A DNA stretch of 11,088 bases from an uncultured Ruminococcus sp. (GTDB lineage: Bacteria; Bacillota; Clostridia; Oscillospirales; Acutalibacteraceae): the NCBI GenBank assembly GCA_945632055.1, contig CALZCU010000008.1:1-11088 (forward strand), given 5' to 3'. The notes beneath the pieces are model-generated. The model worked only from the letters and a program-made list of their open reading frames with translations. It made no database searches and was not told the origin of the DNA. Below, in pieces: positions 1 through 6,268 of the stretch. A program made the position numbers and the translations under genes. Every line of letters starts with the position of its first letter. The stretch's first letter is position 1.

Positions 1-381
1 CTCTCCTATTATATTGAGTATTACCCTTGCAGAAATTCCGAAAAACCCAATTACGCAATCGTAGCCAGAAATTACATTGAAAAAAATTACCGCAACCCCG
101 ATTTTAGTGTGCAGTCGGTTGCAAATCATATCAAAATCGACAGAACCTATCTTTACCGCCTGTTCAAGGAGGAAACGGGAATGTCGGTCATTGATTATAT
201 CAACCATTGCCGCATTTCAAAGGCAGGATTGTTGCTAATGGACGGAAATATTTCGATAAAAGATGTCGCCTACTCAGTCGGATTTACCGACCAGATGTAT
301 TTTTCAAGGGTGTTTAAGAAAATCAAGGGACAGACTCCCTCGGAGTACCGCAAAGAAAATAAAGAGAAATATATAATTTAA
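1..381 (+). CDS. AraC/XylS-family transcriptional regulator, C-terminal DNA-binding part (5' end outside window)
   Basis: The frame is open from base 1 and ends at TAA 379-381, giving the last 126 residues of a longer protein. The sequence is a complete AraC-type double helix-turn-helix domain. The first HTH is around SVQSVANHIKIDRTYLYRLFK. After a linker helix (GMSVIDYINHCRISKAG), the second HTH is around ISIKDVAYSVGFTDQMYFSR, followed by the family signature FKKIKGQTPSEYRK. AraC proteins bind DNA as transcription activators or repressors, with ligand specificity set by the N-terminal domain, which lies outside the window, so the effector and target are unknown. The gene ends only 14 bp before the trp promoter and no terminator lies between. 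Read-through would therefore enter the T-box leader and stop at its terminator. A role in trp control is not shown. Family assignment is firm; function is open. Confidence 0.93.
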   Translation, partial: LSYYIEYYPCRNSEKPNYAIVARNYIEKNYRNPDFSVQSVANHIKIDRTYLYRLFKEETGMSVIDYINHCRISKAGLLLMDGNISIKDVAYSVGFTDQMYFSRVFKKIKGQTPSEYRKENKEKYII

Positions 382-394
382 TGATAAAAAATTG

Positions 395-423
395 TTGACA
401 AATCAAAAATCGGAGCATATAAT
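395..423 (+). promoter_or_regulatory. Promoter of the trp operon
   Basis: TTGACA at 395-400 and TATAAT at 418-423 are perfect sigma-A consensus boxes with a 17-bp spacer. Transcription should start near 430, just before the T-box leader. A fully consensus promoter fits an operon whose control lies downstream, at termination. Confidence 0.92.
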
Positions 424-429
424 AGAAGC

Positions 430-700
430 AATAAAACAAACCTGTGAACAAGAGTAGTAGGATTTTTCAAAACTTTCAGAGAGTCGGCGGTTGGTGTGAG
501 CCGACAGCGGAGAATTACCCGAATGGACTTGTGAGGGCGGACCGAAAGCGTGTGCAAGTAGTTTCCGACGGAGCCTGACCGTTACAGCAGGAGGCATATG
601 TCAGTATGCTGTTAAGCGGGCGATTTTCGTCAATTTGGGTGGTACCGCAGAAGTTGTTTTTTCAGACTTTTGTCCCTTCTTGGGACAGAAGTCTTTTTTA
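430..700 (+). promoter_or_regulatory. T-box leader (tRNA-Trp sensing) of the trp operon
   Basis: This untranslated leader matches the T-box riboswitch layout. The lower Stem I helix pairs ACAAG 448-452 with CTTGT 528-532. The specifier loop has AGUAGUA at 453-459 on the 5' side and GAA-UGG-A at 521-527 on the 3' side, so the specifier triplet at 524-526 is UGG (Trp) followed by the usual purine. The upper Stem I has the AGAGAG motif and a GTCGGC/GCCGAC helix (483-488/500-505) closing a GGTTGGTG-containing loop. A Stem III-like hairpin (GCATA/TATGC) is at 594-609. The conserved T-box sequence spans 632-650, with core GGGTGGTACCGC and tRNA-acceptor-pairing UGGU at 640-643. Uncharged tRNA-Trp should pair with both sites and hold the antiterminator, allowing trpE transcription. 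Charged tRNA should leave the terminator at 664-699. Family and amino-acid specificity are well supported; exact pairings are hand-drawn. Confidence 0.94.
664..699 (+). terminator. Regulated intrinsic terminator of the trp T-box
   Basis: A 13-bp stem (664-676 with 682-694, one G-U pair) with a TTCTT loop is followed by a run of six T (694-699). The CCC at 674-676 in its 5' arm can instead pair with the GGG of the T-box sequence, giving the mutually exclusive antiterminator. Confidence 0.93.
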
Positions 701-767
701 GTTTATAGGAAACTGCTCGAATTGCGTGTCGAGGTACTCGACTTTTTTAGTTTATAGGAAACTGCTC
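693..767 (+). repeat. 26-bp direct repeat following two terminator hairpins (copies 693-718 and 742-767)
   Basis: The two copies are identical over 26 bp and spaced 49 bp apart. Each starts with C and six T, which are the U-tract of a preceding hairpin, and continues AGTTTATAGGAAACTGCTC. Within each copy AGTTT/AAACT can itself form a small hairpin. The arrangement looks like a tandem duplication, or two insertions, of a terminator-tail module. Confidence 0.85.
728..748 (+). terminator. Second terminator-like hairpin between the T-box and trpE
   Basis: GTCGAG (728-733), loop GTA and CTCGAC (737-742) form a perfect 6-bp stem directly followed by six T (743-748). It has the form of an intrinsic terminator, but the stem is short and no antiterminator for it is visible. 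If active it would lower trp expression even when the T-box reads through. It may instead be a weak relic. Confidence 0.55.
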
Positions 768-802
768 CGAAACAGTCTGGCTGGATATGCAATTTTGACA
801 GC

Positions 803-877
803 AGGGAACGGTCTTGACCGTTCCGGCACCTTAAGATGTCGGCTGTAAGCTTTCGGAACAGTCAAGACTGTTCCCTA
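803..877. repeat. Paired-palindrome intergenic element upstream of trpE
   Basis: Two perfect 9-bp hairpins, GGAACGGTC/GACCGTTCC (805-824) and GGAACAGTC/GACTGTTCC (855-874), lie in mutually inverted orientation. The left arm is preceded by CAGG and the right arm is followed by CTAC, so the outer edges read as (G)YAGGGA...TCCCTAC. The arms differ by a compensated base pair, so each palindrome is kept. The design matches the larger element at 4096-4246. It lies inside the trpE 5' untranslated region. I infer a small non-coding, MITE- or REP-like repeat. Confidence 0.7.
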
Positions 878-878
878 C

Positions 879-903
879 AATTGATAATTGTTAATTTTAA
901 ATT
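879..903. repeat. AT-rich heptad array A (AATTGAT / AATTGTT / AATTTTA / AATT)
   Basis: A 7-bp period of AATTNNN runs for about 3.5 units immediately before the trpE ribosome binding site. It is one of five such arrays in the intergenic parts of this window. Confidence 0.6.
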
Positions 904-922
904 AAAGAAAGGTTGGTGTAAA

Positions 923-2383
923 ATGTTTAAACCGTCTTATGATGAGGTGTTAAGCCTCAAAGACAGCTACAGCGTTATTCCCGTTTACAAGGAAATATAC
1001 GCCGATGTAGTAACCCCGATTACCCTGCTCCGCAGGATTGCAGGCATATCGGACAAATATTTTTTGCTTGAAAGCATTGAGGGCGGTGAAAAGTGGGGCA
1101 GATACTCATTTATCGGCTTTAACCCAAAGGCTCGTCTTGCCTACTCAGACGGTACGCTGACCGTTACGGGCGAGGGAGAGAGGACAGTCAGAACCGACAA
1201 GCCGTGTGACGCAGTCAGAGAGTACCTCGCCGACTACAAAACCCCGAAATTCGAGGATATTCCGCCGTTTACGGGCGGTCTTGTAGGCTACTACGGCTAC
1301 GCAATGATTGCCTGTGCAGAGCCTGTTTTAAAACTCAAAAAAAGCGATACAAACGATTTTGACCTTATGCTGTTTGACAAAATTATCGCCTATGACCACC
1401 TCAGTCAGAAGCTCACAGTTATTGTCAATATGAAAACAAACGACTGTGAAAATCAGTACAGACAGGCGCAGGACGATATTAAAAAAATCATCTCTATTAT
1501 CACCGACAGCTCACCGCTGCCAAGCCTTGCAACAGATGAAAATGTTGAGTTCACAAGCACCTACACAAAAGAGGAGTTCTGTGATATGGTGGAGAGAACC
1601 AAGCAGTACATCTATGACGGAGATATTTTCCAGTGCGTTGTTTCAAGGCGGTTTGAAGCCGAATACAAAGGCTCTCTGATAAATGCCTACAGAGTTCTCC
1701 GCACAACGAATCCCTCTCCTTATATGGTGTATATGTATATTGACGGCGATGAAATCATAACAGCCTCACCCGAAACGCTCGTCAAGCTCCAAAACGGAAC
1801 GCTTACTACCTTCCCGATTGCAGGCTCTCGTCCGAGGGGCAAAACAAAGGAAGAGGACAAGGCTCTTGCAGACGAGCTAATAAATGACGAAAAGGAGCTT
1901 GCAGAGCATAATATGCTCGTTGATTTGGGCAGAAACGACATTGGAAAAATCTCAAAATTCAATTCGGTCAAGGTTACGGAATATCAGAAAATCCTCAGAT
2001 TTTCAAAGATAATGCACATTTGCAGTGAGGTTGAGGGCGAAATCAAGGACGGTCTTGACGCACTCAGCGCAGTCGAAGCACTCCTGCCTGCAGGCACTCT
2101 GTCGGGTGCACCGAAGATAAGAGCCTGCGAGATAATCGAGGAGCTTGAAAAAACTCCGAGAGGGGTTTACGGCGGTGCAATCGGCTACATTGACTTCAAC
2201 GGAAATCTTGACACCTGCATCGCAATAAGAATGGCTGTAAAGAAAAACAACAGAGTAATCGTTCAGGCAGGCGCAGGAATTGTTGCCGACAGCGTTCCCG
2301 AAAAGGAGTACGAGGAAACCTACAACAAAGCTCTTGCCGTTATGAACGCAGTTAAAAATGCAGGGGAGGTTTATGAGCTATGA
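923..2383 (+). CDS. trpE: Anthranilate synthase component I
   Basis: TrpE (486 aa) converts chorismate to anthranilate, using ammonia supplied by TrpG. It is the first committed step of tryptophan synthesis, in the cytosol. The N-terminal part carries the LLES motif (residues 48-51) followed by GRYSFIG, the site where tryptophan binds for feedback inhibition. The C-terminal chorismate-binding domain shows GDIFQCVVSRRF (233-244), NPSPYMVY, ASPETLVK (281-288), PIAGSRPRG (298-306), ELAEHNMLVDLGRND (325-339), PAGTLSGAPK (389-398) and GAGIVADSVPEKEYEET. Length is normal. The ATG at 923 is chosen because AAAGG lies about 10 bases upstream and the protein aligns with the family from there; the in-frame ATG at 836 falls inside the repeat element and would add 29 unrelated residues. 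The 3' end overlaps trpG by four bases (ATGA), so translation is probably coupled. Confidence 0.97.
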   Translation: MFKPSYDEVLSLKDSYSVIPVYKEIYADVVTPITLLRRIAGISDKYFLLESIEGGEKWGRYSFIGFNPKARLAYSDGTLTVTGEGERTVRTDKPCDAVREYLADYKTPKFEDIPPFTGGLVGYYGYAMIACAEPVLKLKKSDTNDFDLMLFDKIIAYDHLSQKLTVIVNMKTNDCENQYRQAQDDIKKIISIITDSSPLPSLATDENVEFTSTYTKEEFCDMVERTKQYIYDGDIFQCVVSRRFEAEYKGSLINAYRVLRTTNPSPYMVYMYIDGDEIITASPETLVKLQNGTLTTFPIAGSRPRGKTKEEDKALADELINDEKELAEHNMLVDLGRNDIGKISKFNSVKVTEYQKILRFSKIMHICSEVEGEIKDGLDALSAVEALLPAGTLSGAPKIRACEIIEELEKTPRGVYGGAIGYIDFNGNLDTCIAIRMAVKKNNRVIVQAGAGIVADSVPEKEYEETYNKALAVMNAVKNAGEVYEL

Positions 2384-2949
2384 TACTTTTTATCGACAAC
2401 TACGACAGCTTTACCTACAACCTTGTGCAGTTCTGCGGAAGCGTAAATCCCGATATAAGGGTTGTGAGGAACGACGAAATTACGGTTGAGCAGATTGAAG
2501 AATTAAAGCCCTCCCACATTATCCTCTCACCGGGTCCGGGTTATCCGAAGAACGCAGGAATCTGCGAGGAGGTAATCAGAAGGCTCAAGGGCAGATTTCC
2601 GATTCTCGGTGTCTGCCTCGGACATCAGGCAATATGCGAGGTGTTCGGAGCGGAAATCACCCACGCAGTAAAGCTGATGCACGGCAAAAAGAGCAACATC
2701 ATCGTTGACAACAGCTGTAAAATTTTTGCGGATATGCCGAGGGTGATTGAGGGTGCAAGGTATCATTCGCTGATTGCAAAGCGAAGCTCCGTTCCCGACA
2801 CTCTCAGAATTACGGCTCAGGACGAAATGGGCGAGGTTATGGGTGTAAAGCACAGGGATTTTGAAATCTACGGACTGCAATTCCACCCCGAATCAATCCT
2901 CACCTCGCACGGTATGCAGATGATAAGAAATTTTTTGGAAAGGGTATGA
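2380..2949 (+). CDS. trpG: Anthranilate synthase component II (glutamine amidotransferase)
   Basis: This 189-aa class I glutamine amidotransferase releases ammonia from glutamine and channels it to TrpE. The triad is visible: Cys79 in the nucleophile elbow GVCLGHQ, and His169 and Glu171 in LQFHPES. The oxyanion region SPGPGYP (50-56) and the N-terminal IDNYDSFTYNLVQ are typical of TrpG/PabA. GGGGAGG at 2363-2369 lies within the end of trpE about 10 bases before the ATG, and the start overlaps the trpE stop. It stands alone and is not fused to trpD as in enterobacteria. TrpG-type subunits can also serve PabB; none is encoded here. Confidence 0.97.
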   Translation: MILFIDNYDSFTYNLVQFCGSVNPDIRVVRNDEITVEQIEELKPSHIILSPGPGYPKNAGICEEVIRRLKGRFPILGVCLGHQAICEVFGAEITHAVKLMHGKKSNIIVDNSCKIFADMPRVIEGARYHSLIAKRSSVPDTLRITAQDEMGEVMGVKHRDFEIYGLQFHPESILTSHGMQMIRNFLERV

Positions 2950-2953
2950 TTTT

Positions 2954-3970
2954 ATGATAAAGGAAGCAACGATAAAACTTGCATCGGGCAGTGACCTTGG
3001 CTATAAGGAATCAGCTCAGGTAATGGACGAGATGATGAGCGGAACGGCAACTCAGGCGCAGACGGCGGCTTTTCTGACTGCACTGAGGTTCAAGGGGGAA
3101 ACGATTGACGAAATCACAGCCTGCGCCGAGGTAATGAGGAGCAAGGCACTTCATATCACTCCAAAAACCGATGTTCTCGACATTGTCGGAACAGGCGGTG
3201 ACGGAACAGGCACATTCAATATTTCCACAACGGCGGCTTTTGTTATTGCGGCGGCGGGAATCCCTGTTGCAAAGCACGGCAACCGCTCAATGTCAAGCAA
3301 AAGCGGCTCGGCTGACTGCCTTGAAAAGCTGGGAGTAAACATCACGCTCACTCCCGAACAGAGCGAAAAGGTGCTTGAAAAAACAAATCTCTGCTTTATG
3401 TTCGCACAGAGCTACCATTCCTCAATGAAGTATGTCGGCCCTGTCAGAAAGGAAATAGGAATAAGAAATATTTTCAATGTCCTCGGTCCTCTTACAAATC
3501 CCGCAGGCGCAAGCCTTCAGATAACGGGAGTATATTCCGAAGCCTTGGTAGAGCCGATTGCAAGGGTGTTTTCAAACCTCGGCGTAAAAAGGGGATTTGT
3601 GTTCCACGGCGGTGACGGAATGGACGAGGTCACCGTAACAGGCGCAACAAAGGTATGCGAAATCGACAACGGCTCGTTCAAGAGCTATGAAATAACCCCC
3701 GAGCAGTTCGGTCTTGGCAGGTACAAATCAGAGGAGCTTGTCGGCGGTGACGGCGCAGAAAATGCCGAAATCACCAAAAAAATTCTGATAGGCGAAATCA
3801 AGGGCGCAAAGCGTGACATCGTTGTGCTTAATGCCGCATTAGGACTTTATGCAGGCGGAAAGGCTGAATCAATCGCTGACGGAGTAACGCTTGCGCAGGA
3901 GATAATCGACAGCGGCAAGGCATTTGATAAGCTAAACGAATTCGTAAAGGCAACAACGGAAATCAATTGA
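2954..3970 (+). CDS. trpD: Anthranilate phosphoribosyltransferase
   Basis: TrpD (338 aa) transfers the phosphoribosyl group of PRPP to anthranilate. The PRPP-binding glycine loop GTGGDGTGTFNIST is at 79-92 and KHGNRSMSSKSGSAD at 107-121. The anthranilate site region RNIFNVLGPLTNP is at 170-182, and the metal-binding Asp-Glu pair is at 223-224 (GMDEVT). The start lies four bases after the trpG stop, with GAAAGGG upstream. The last codons (Glu-Ile-Asn-stop) run into the 7-bp AATTGAA array: the TGA stop at 3968-3970 is part of its first unit, so the array probably set the present C-terminus. Catalytic motifs are intact and length is normal. Confidence 0.97.
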   Translation: MIKEATIKLASGSDLGYKESAQVMDEMMSGTATQAQTAAFLTALRFKGETIDEITACAEVMRSKALHITPKTDVLDIVGTGGDGTGTFNISTTAAFVIAAAGIPVAKHGNRSMSSKSGSADCLEKLGVNITLTPEQSEKVLEKTNLCFMFAQSYHSSMKYVGPVRKEIGIRNIFNVLGPLTNPAGASLQITGVYSEALVEPIARVFSNLGVKRGFVFHGGDGMDEVTVTGATKVCEIDNGSFKSYEITPEQFGLGRYKSEELVGGDGAENAEITKKILIGEIKGAKRDIVVLNAALGLYAGGKAESIADGVTLAQEIIDSGKAFDKLNEFVKATTEIN

Positions 3971-4006
3971 AAATTGAAAATTGAAAATTGAAAATTAACA
4001 ATTAAT
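3965..4006. repeat. AT-rich heptad array B (4x AATTGAA, then AATTAAC, AATTAAT)
   Basis: Exactly six 7-bp units (42 bp). It overlaps the trpD stop codon and is followed directly by GGTCG. Its AATTAAC unit is the reverse complement of the GTTAATT register of array C at 4257, so B and C bracket the trpD-trpC spacer in inverted orientation. Confidence 0.75.
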
Positions 4007-4256
4007 GGTCGCTTCGCTCCGAATTTCTAATAGTGCGTATATTTTGGAAGTGGTTGTTTGCTGTGGTTAGATTAATATGAAGTTTACCTTTACAGTTCGT
4101 AGGGACACGGCGTGCCGTGTCCGGCAGTGAACATCAAACATAATTCATTTATAGTTATTACTTTAACGCTCCTTTGTATGGATTTGTTTGTGCGTTAAGG
4201 TTGTCGTTGTTGGTAACTCGGACACGGCACGCCGTGTCCCTACGAATGGGTACAGC
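4007..4256. other. Non-coding spacer between trpD and trpC
   Basis: No gene is supported here: there is no ribosome binding site plus start with a believable reading frame, and no convincing internal promoter. It starts GGTCGCTTCGCTCC, continues AT-rich, and then holds the inverted-repeat element at 4096-4246. With its heptad borders it separates the two halves of the operon by 318 bp, while all other trp junctions are overlapping or within 20 bp. Confidence 0.7.
4096..4246. repeat. 151-bp inverted-repeat element with palindromic arms (MITE/REP-like)
   Basis: The outer 28 bp (4096-4123 and 4219-4246) are perfect inverted repeats. Each arm also contains a 9-bp hairpin, GGACACGGC/GCCGTGTCC (4103-4122 and 4220-4239). 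A third, inner pair (CTTTAACGC 4161-4169 with GCGTTAAGG 4192-4200) nests between them. The edges read GTAGGGA and TCCCTAC, as in the element at 803-877. Transcribed RNA would fold into one long branched hairpin between trpD and trpC. It carries no transposase; it may be a non-autonomous mobile repeat or an RNA-processing structure. Confidence 0.8.
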
Positions 4257-4277
4257 AATTGTTAATTGTTAATTAAA
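4257..4277. repeat. AT-rich heptad array C (AATTGTT x2, AATTAAA)
   Basis: Three 7-bp units end at the trpC ribosome binding site (AAAAAGGTGA). The unit matches arrays A and D, and the reverse complement of array E. Confidence 0.7.
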
Positions 4278-4288
4278 AAGGTGACCTT

Positions 4289-5068
4289 ATGATACTTGAA
4301 ACTATTGCGCAGGCGAATTTAAAACGATATAATGAAATACAAAAGCAGATTCCGCTTGAAAAAATTAAGTCGCAGGCAACTGCGCTCAGCCCCGACACAA
4401 ACTTTCCGTTTGAGCAGGCGCTCAGAAAAGAGGGAATGTCGTTTATCTGCGAGGTCAAAAAGGCTTCGCCCTCAAAGGGCATTATTGCAGAAGACTTTCC
4501 CTACACGCAGATTGCAGTGGACTATGAGAACGCAGGAGCTTCTGCAATCTCCGTCCTCACCGAGCCGAAGTGGTTTATGGGCAAAAACGAATATCTTGAG
4601 GAAATTTCAAGGTGCGTGTCGCTCCCTCTGCTGAGAAAGGACTTTACCGTCTGTGAATATCAGCTTTATGAAGCAAAGCTTATCGGTGCGTCAGCGGTGC
4701 TGTTAATCTGCTCACTGCTCGACACCGACACAATCAGGGAGTGGATAAAAATCTGCGACAGCTTGGGACTTTCCGCACTCGTTGAGGCTCACACCGAGGA
4801 CGAGGTTAAATCGGCTGTTGAAGCAGGAGCAAGGGTAATCGGAGTGAACAACCGCAATCTCAGAGATTTTACGGTAGACATTACGACTTCAACAAGGCTG
4901 AGATGCCTTGTTCCGAGCGAGGTTCTGTTTGTAGCCGAAAGCGGAATAAAGACAAGAGCCGATGTTGCAGAGCTTGAAAAAGCAGGAGTAAACGGTGTGT
5001 TAATCGGCGAAACGCTGATGAGAAGCAAGGATAAGGCGAAGGAAATTGCAAGCCTAAGAGGAATATAA
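4289..5068 (+). CDS. trpC: Indole-3-glycerol-phosphate synthase
   Basis: TrpC (259 aa) closes the ring of CdRP to indole-3-glycerol phosphate with loss of CO2, on a TIM barrel. Family catalytic residues are present: Glu55 and Lys57 in FICEVKKASPSKG, Lys117 in LLRKDF, Glu166 in LVEAHTE, Asn187 in GVNNRNLRDF and Glu217 in VAESGI. The phosphate-binding end GVLIGETLM follows. It is monofunctional: no TrpF domain is fused to the C-terminus. AAAAAGGTGA lies just upstream of the ATG. The gene is separated from trpD by the repeat-filled spacer and from trpB by 15 bp, so trpC, trpB and trpA form a compact second block. Confidence 0.97.
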   Translation: MILETIAQANLKRYNEIQKQIPLEKIKSQATALSPDTNFPFEQALRKEGMSFICEVKKASPSKGIIAEDFPYTQIAVDYENAGASAISVLTEPKWFMGKNEYLEEISRCVSLPLLRKDFTVCEYQLYEAKLIGASAVLLICSLLDTDTIREWIKICDSLGLSALVEAHTEDEVKSAVEAGARVIGVNNRNLRDFTVDITTSTRLRCLVPSEVLFVAESGIKTRADVAELEKAGVNGVLIGETLMRSKDKAKEIASLRGI

Positions 5069-5083
5069 AAAGGAGTAGAACCA

Positions 5084-6268
5084 ATGTCAAAAGGAAAGTT
5101 CGGTATTCACGGAGGACAGTTTGTTCCCGAAACGCTTATGAATGCCATAAATGAATTTGAAGAAGCGTACAACAAATATAAGGACGACCCCGAATTTGTT
5201 TCGGAGCTTGATACGCTTATGCGTGAATATGCAGGCAGACCGTCAAGGCTTTACTATGCCGAGAAAATGACAAATGACTTGGGCGGAGCAAAAATCTACC
5301 TCAAAAGAGAGGATTTGAACCACACAGGCTCTCACAAGCTCAACAACTGTCTTGGTCAGTGTTTGCTTGCAAAAAAGATGGGCAAAACGAGAGTAATTGC
5401 CGAAACGGGCGCAGGTCAGCACGGCGTTGCAACAGCAACGGTTGCGGCTCTGCTCGGACTTGAATGTGAGATTTTTATGGGCAAGGAGGACACAATCCGT
5501 CAGGCTCTCAATGTCTACAGAATGAAGCTCCTCGGAGCAAAGGTGAACGCTGTTGAAACAGGCACAATGACGCTCAAGGACGCAGTAAACGAGGCTATGC
5601 GTGAGTGGACAAACCGTGTGTCCGACACGCACTATGTGCTCGGCTCGGTAATGGGACCTCATCCGTTCCCGACAGTTGTAAGGGATTTTCAGAGCGTTAT
5701 CGGCAGGGAAATCAAGGCTCAGCTTCTTGAAAAGGAGGGCAGACTTCCTGATGTTGTAATGGCTTGCGTGGGCGGCGGAAGCAACGCAATGGGAGCTTTC
5801 TATGAATTTATCAAGGAGGATAGCGTTGCACTTATCGGCTGTGAAGCTGCTGGCCTTGGCGTTGATAATCCCAAAAATGCCGCAACAATCGCCAACGGCA
5901 CACTCGGAATTTTCCACGGAATGAAGTCGTATTTCTGCCAGAACGAGTACGGTCAGATTGCTCCCGTTTACTCAATTTCGGCAGGTCTTGACTACCCCGG
6001 CATAGGCCCCGAGCACGCAAATCTCGCCGACACAGGCAGAGCGCAGTATGTTCCCGTAACGGACGAGGAAGCAGTCTGCGCCTTTGAGTACCTCTCAAAA
6101 ACCGAGGGCATTATCCCTGCAATTGAAAGCTCTCACGCAGTGGCTCACTGTATGAAGATAGCTCCGACAATGGGTAAGGATAAGATTATCGTTGTTAACC
6201 TCTCGGGCAGAGGCGACAAAGATGTTGCGGCAATCGCAAGATACAGAGGGGAGGATATTTATGAGTAA
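5084..6268 (+). CDS. trpB: Tryptophan synthase beta chain
   Basis: TrpB (394 aa) is the PLP enzyme that joins indole and serine to make tryptophan, in an alpha2beta2 complex with TrpA. The PLP lysine is Lys85 in [10 protein letters not shown], the catalytic Glu is Glu107 in AETGAGQHG, and the phosphate cup is GGGSNA (230-235). The C-terminal NLSGRGDKD places Ser374 near the pyridine nitrogen. Length and N-terminus ([18 protein letters not shown]) are those of the standard TrpB1 type, which partners TrpA, rather than the longer TrpB2. AAAAAGGAG precedes the ATG. It starts only 15 bp after trpC, so the usual clostridial position for trpF between trpC and trpB is empty. The 3' end overlaps trpA by eight bases. 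Confidence 0.97.
   Translation: MSKGKFGIHGGQFVPETLMNAINEFEEAYNKYKDDPEFVSELDTLMREYAGRPSRLYYAEKMTNDLGGAKIYLKREDLNHTGSHKLNNCLGQCLLAKKMGKTRVIAETGAGQHGVATATVAALLGLECEIFMGKEDTIRQALNVYRMKLLGAKVNAVETGTMTLKDAVNEAMREWTNRVSDTHYVLGSVMGPHPFPTVVRDFQSVIGREIKAQLLEKEGRLPDVVMACVGGGSNAMGAFYEFIKEDSVALIGCEAAGLGVDNPKNAATIANGTLGIFHGMKSYFCQNEYGQIAPVYSISAGLDYPGIGPEHANLADTGRAQYVPVTDEEAVCAFEYLSKTEGIIPAIESSHAVAHCMKIAPTMGKDKIIVVNLSGRGDKDVAAIARYRGEDIYE

Noticed and set aside
403..597. 64-codon open frame on the minus strand
   Set aside because: It is antisense to the T-box leader, has no family resemblance, and is explained by the structured RNA on the plus strand.
795..823. TTGACA at 795-800 as a second trp promoter
   Set aside because: No -10 box lies at the right distance; the 17-bp position falls on CCGTTC inside a hairpin.
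836..922. Upstream in-frame ATG extending TrpE by 29 residues
   Set aside because: The extension translates the palindrome and heptad repeats and has no good ribosome binding site. The ATG at 923 has one and gives a normal TrpE.
3965..4277. CRISPR-like array
   Set aside because: The repeats are contiguous 7-mers and one inverted pair, with no direct repeats of 24-40 bp separated by unique spacers and no cas genes.
4007..4288. Internal promoter for trpCBA in the spacer
   Set aside because: No -35/-10 pair with acceptable boxes and 16-18 bp spacing was found; only scattered AT-rich partial matches.
5243..5917. 224-codon open frame antisense to trpB
   Set aside because: It is a shadow of trpB codon bias with no recognisable domain.
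6192..6260. Upstream in-frame start for TrpA
   Set aside because: It would overlap trpB by 77 bases; the ATG at 6261 has a strong ribosome binding site and matches family N-termini.
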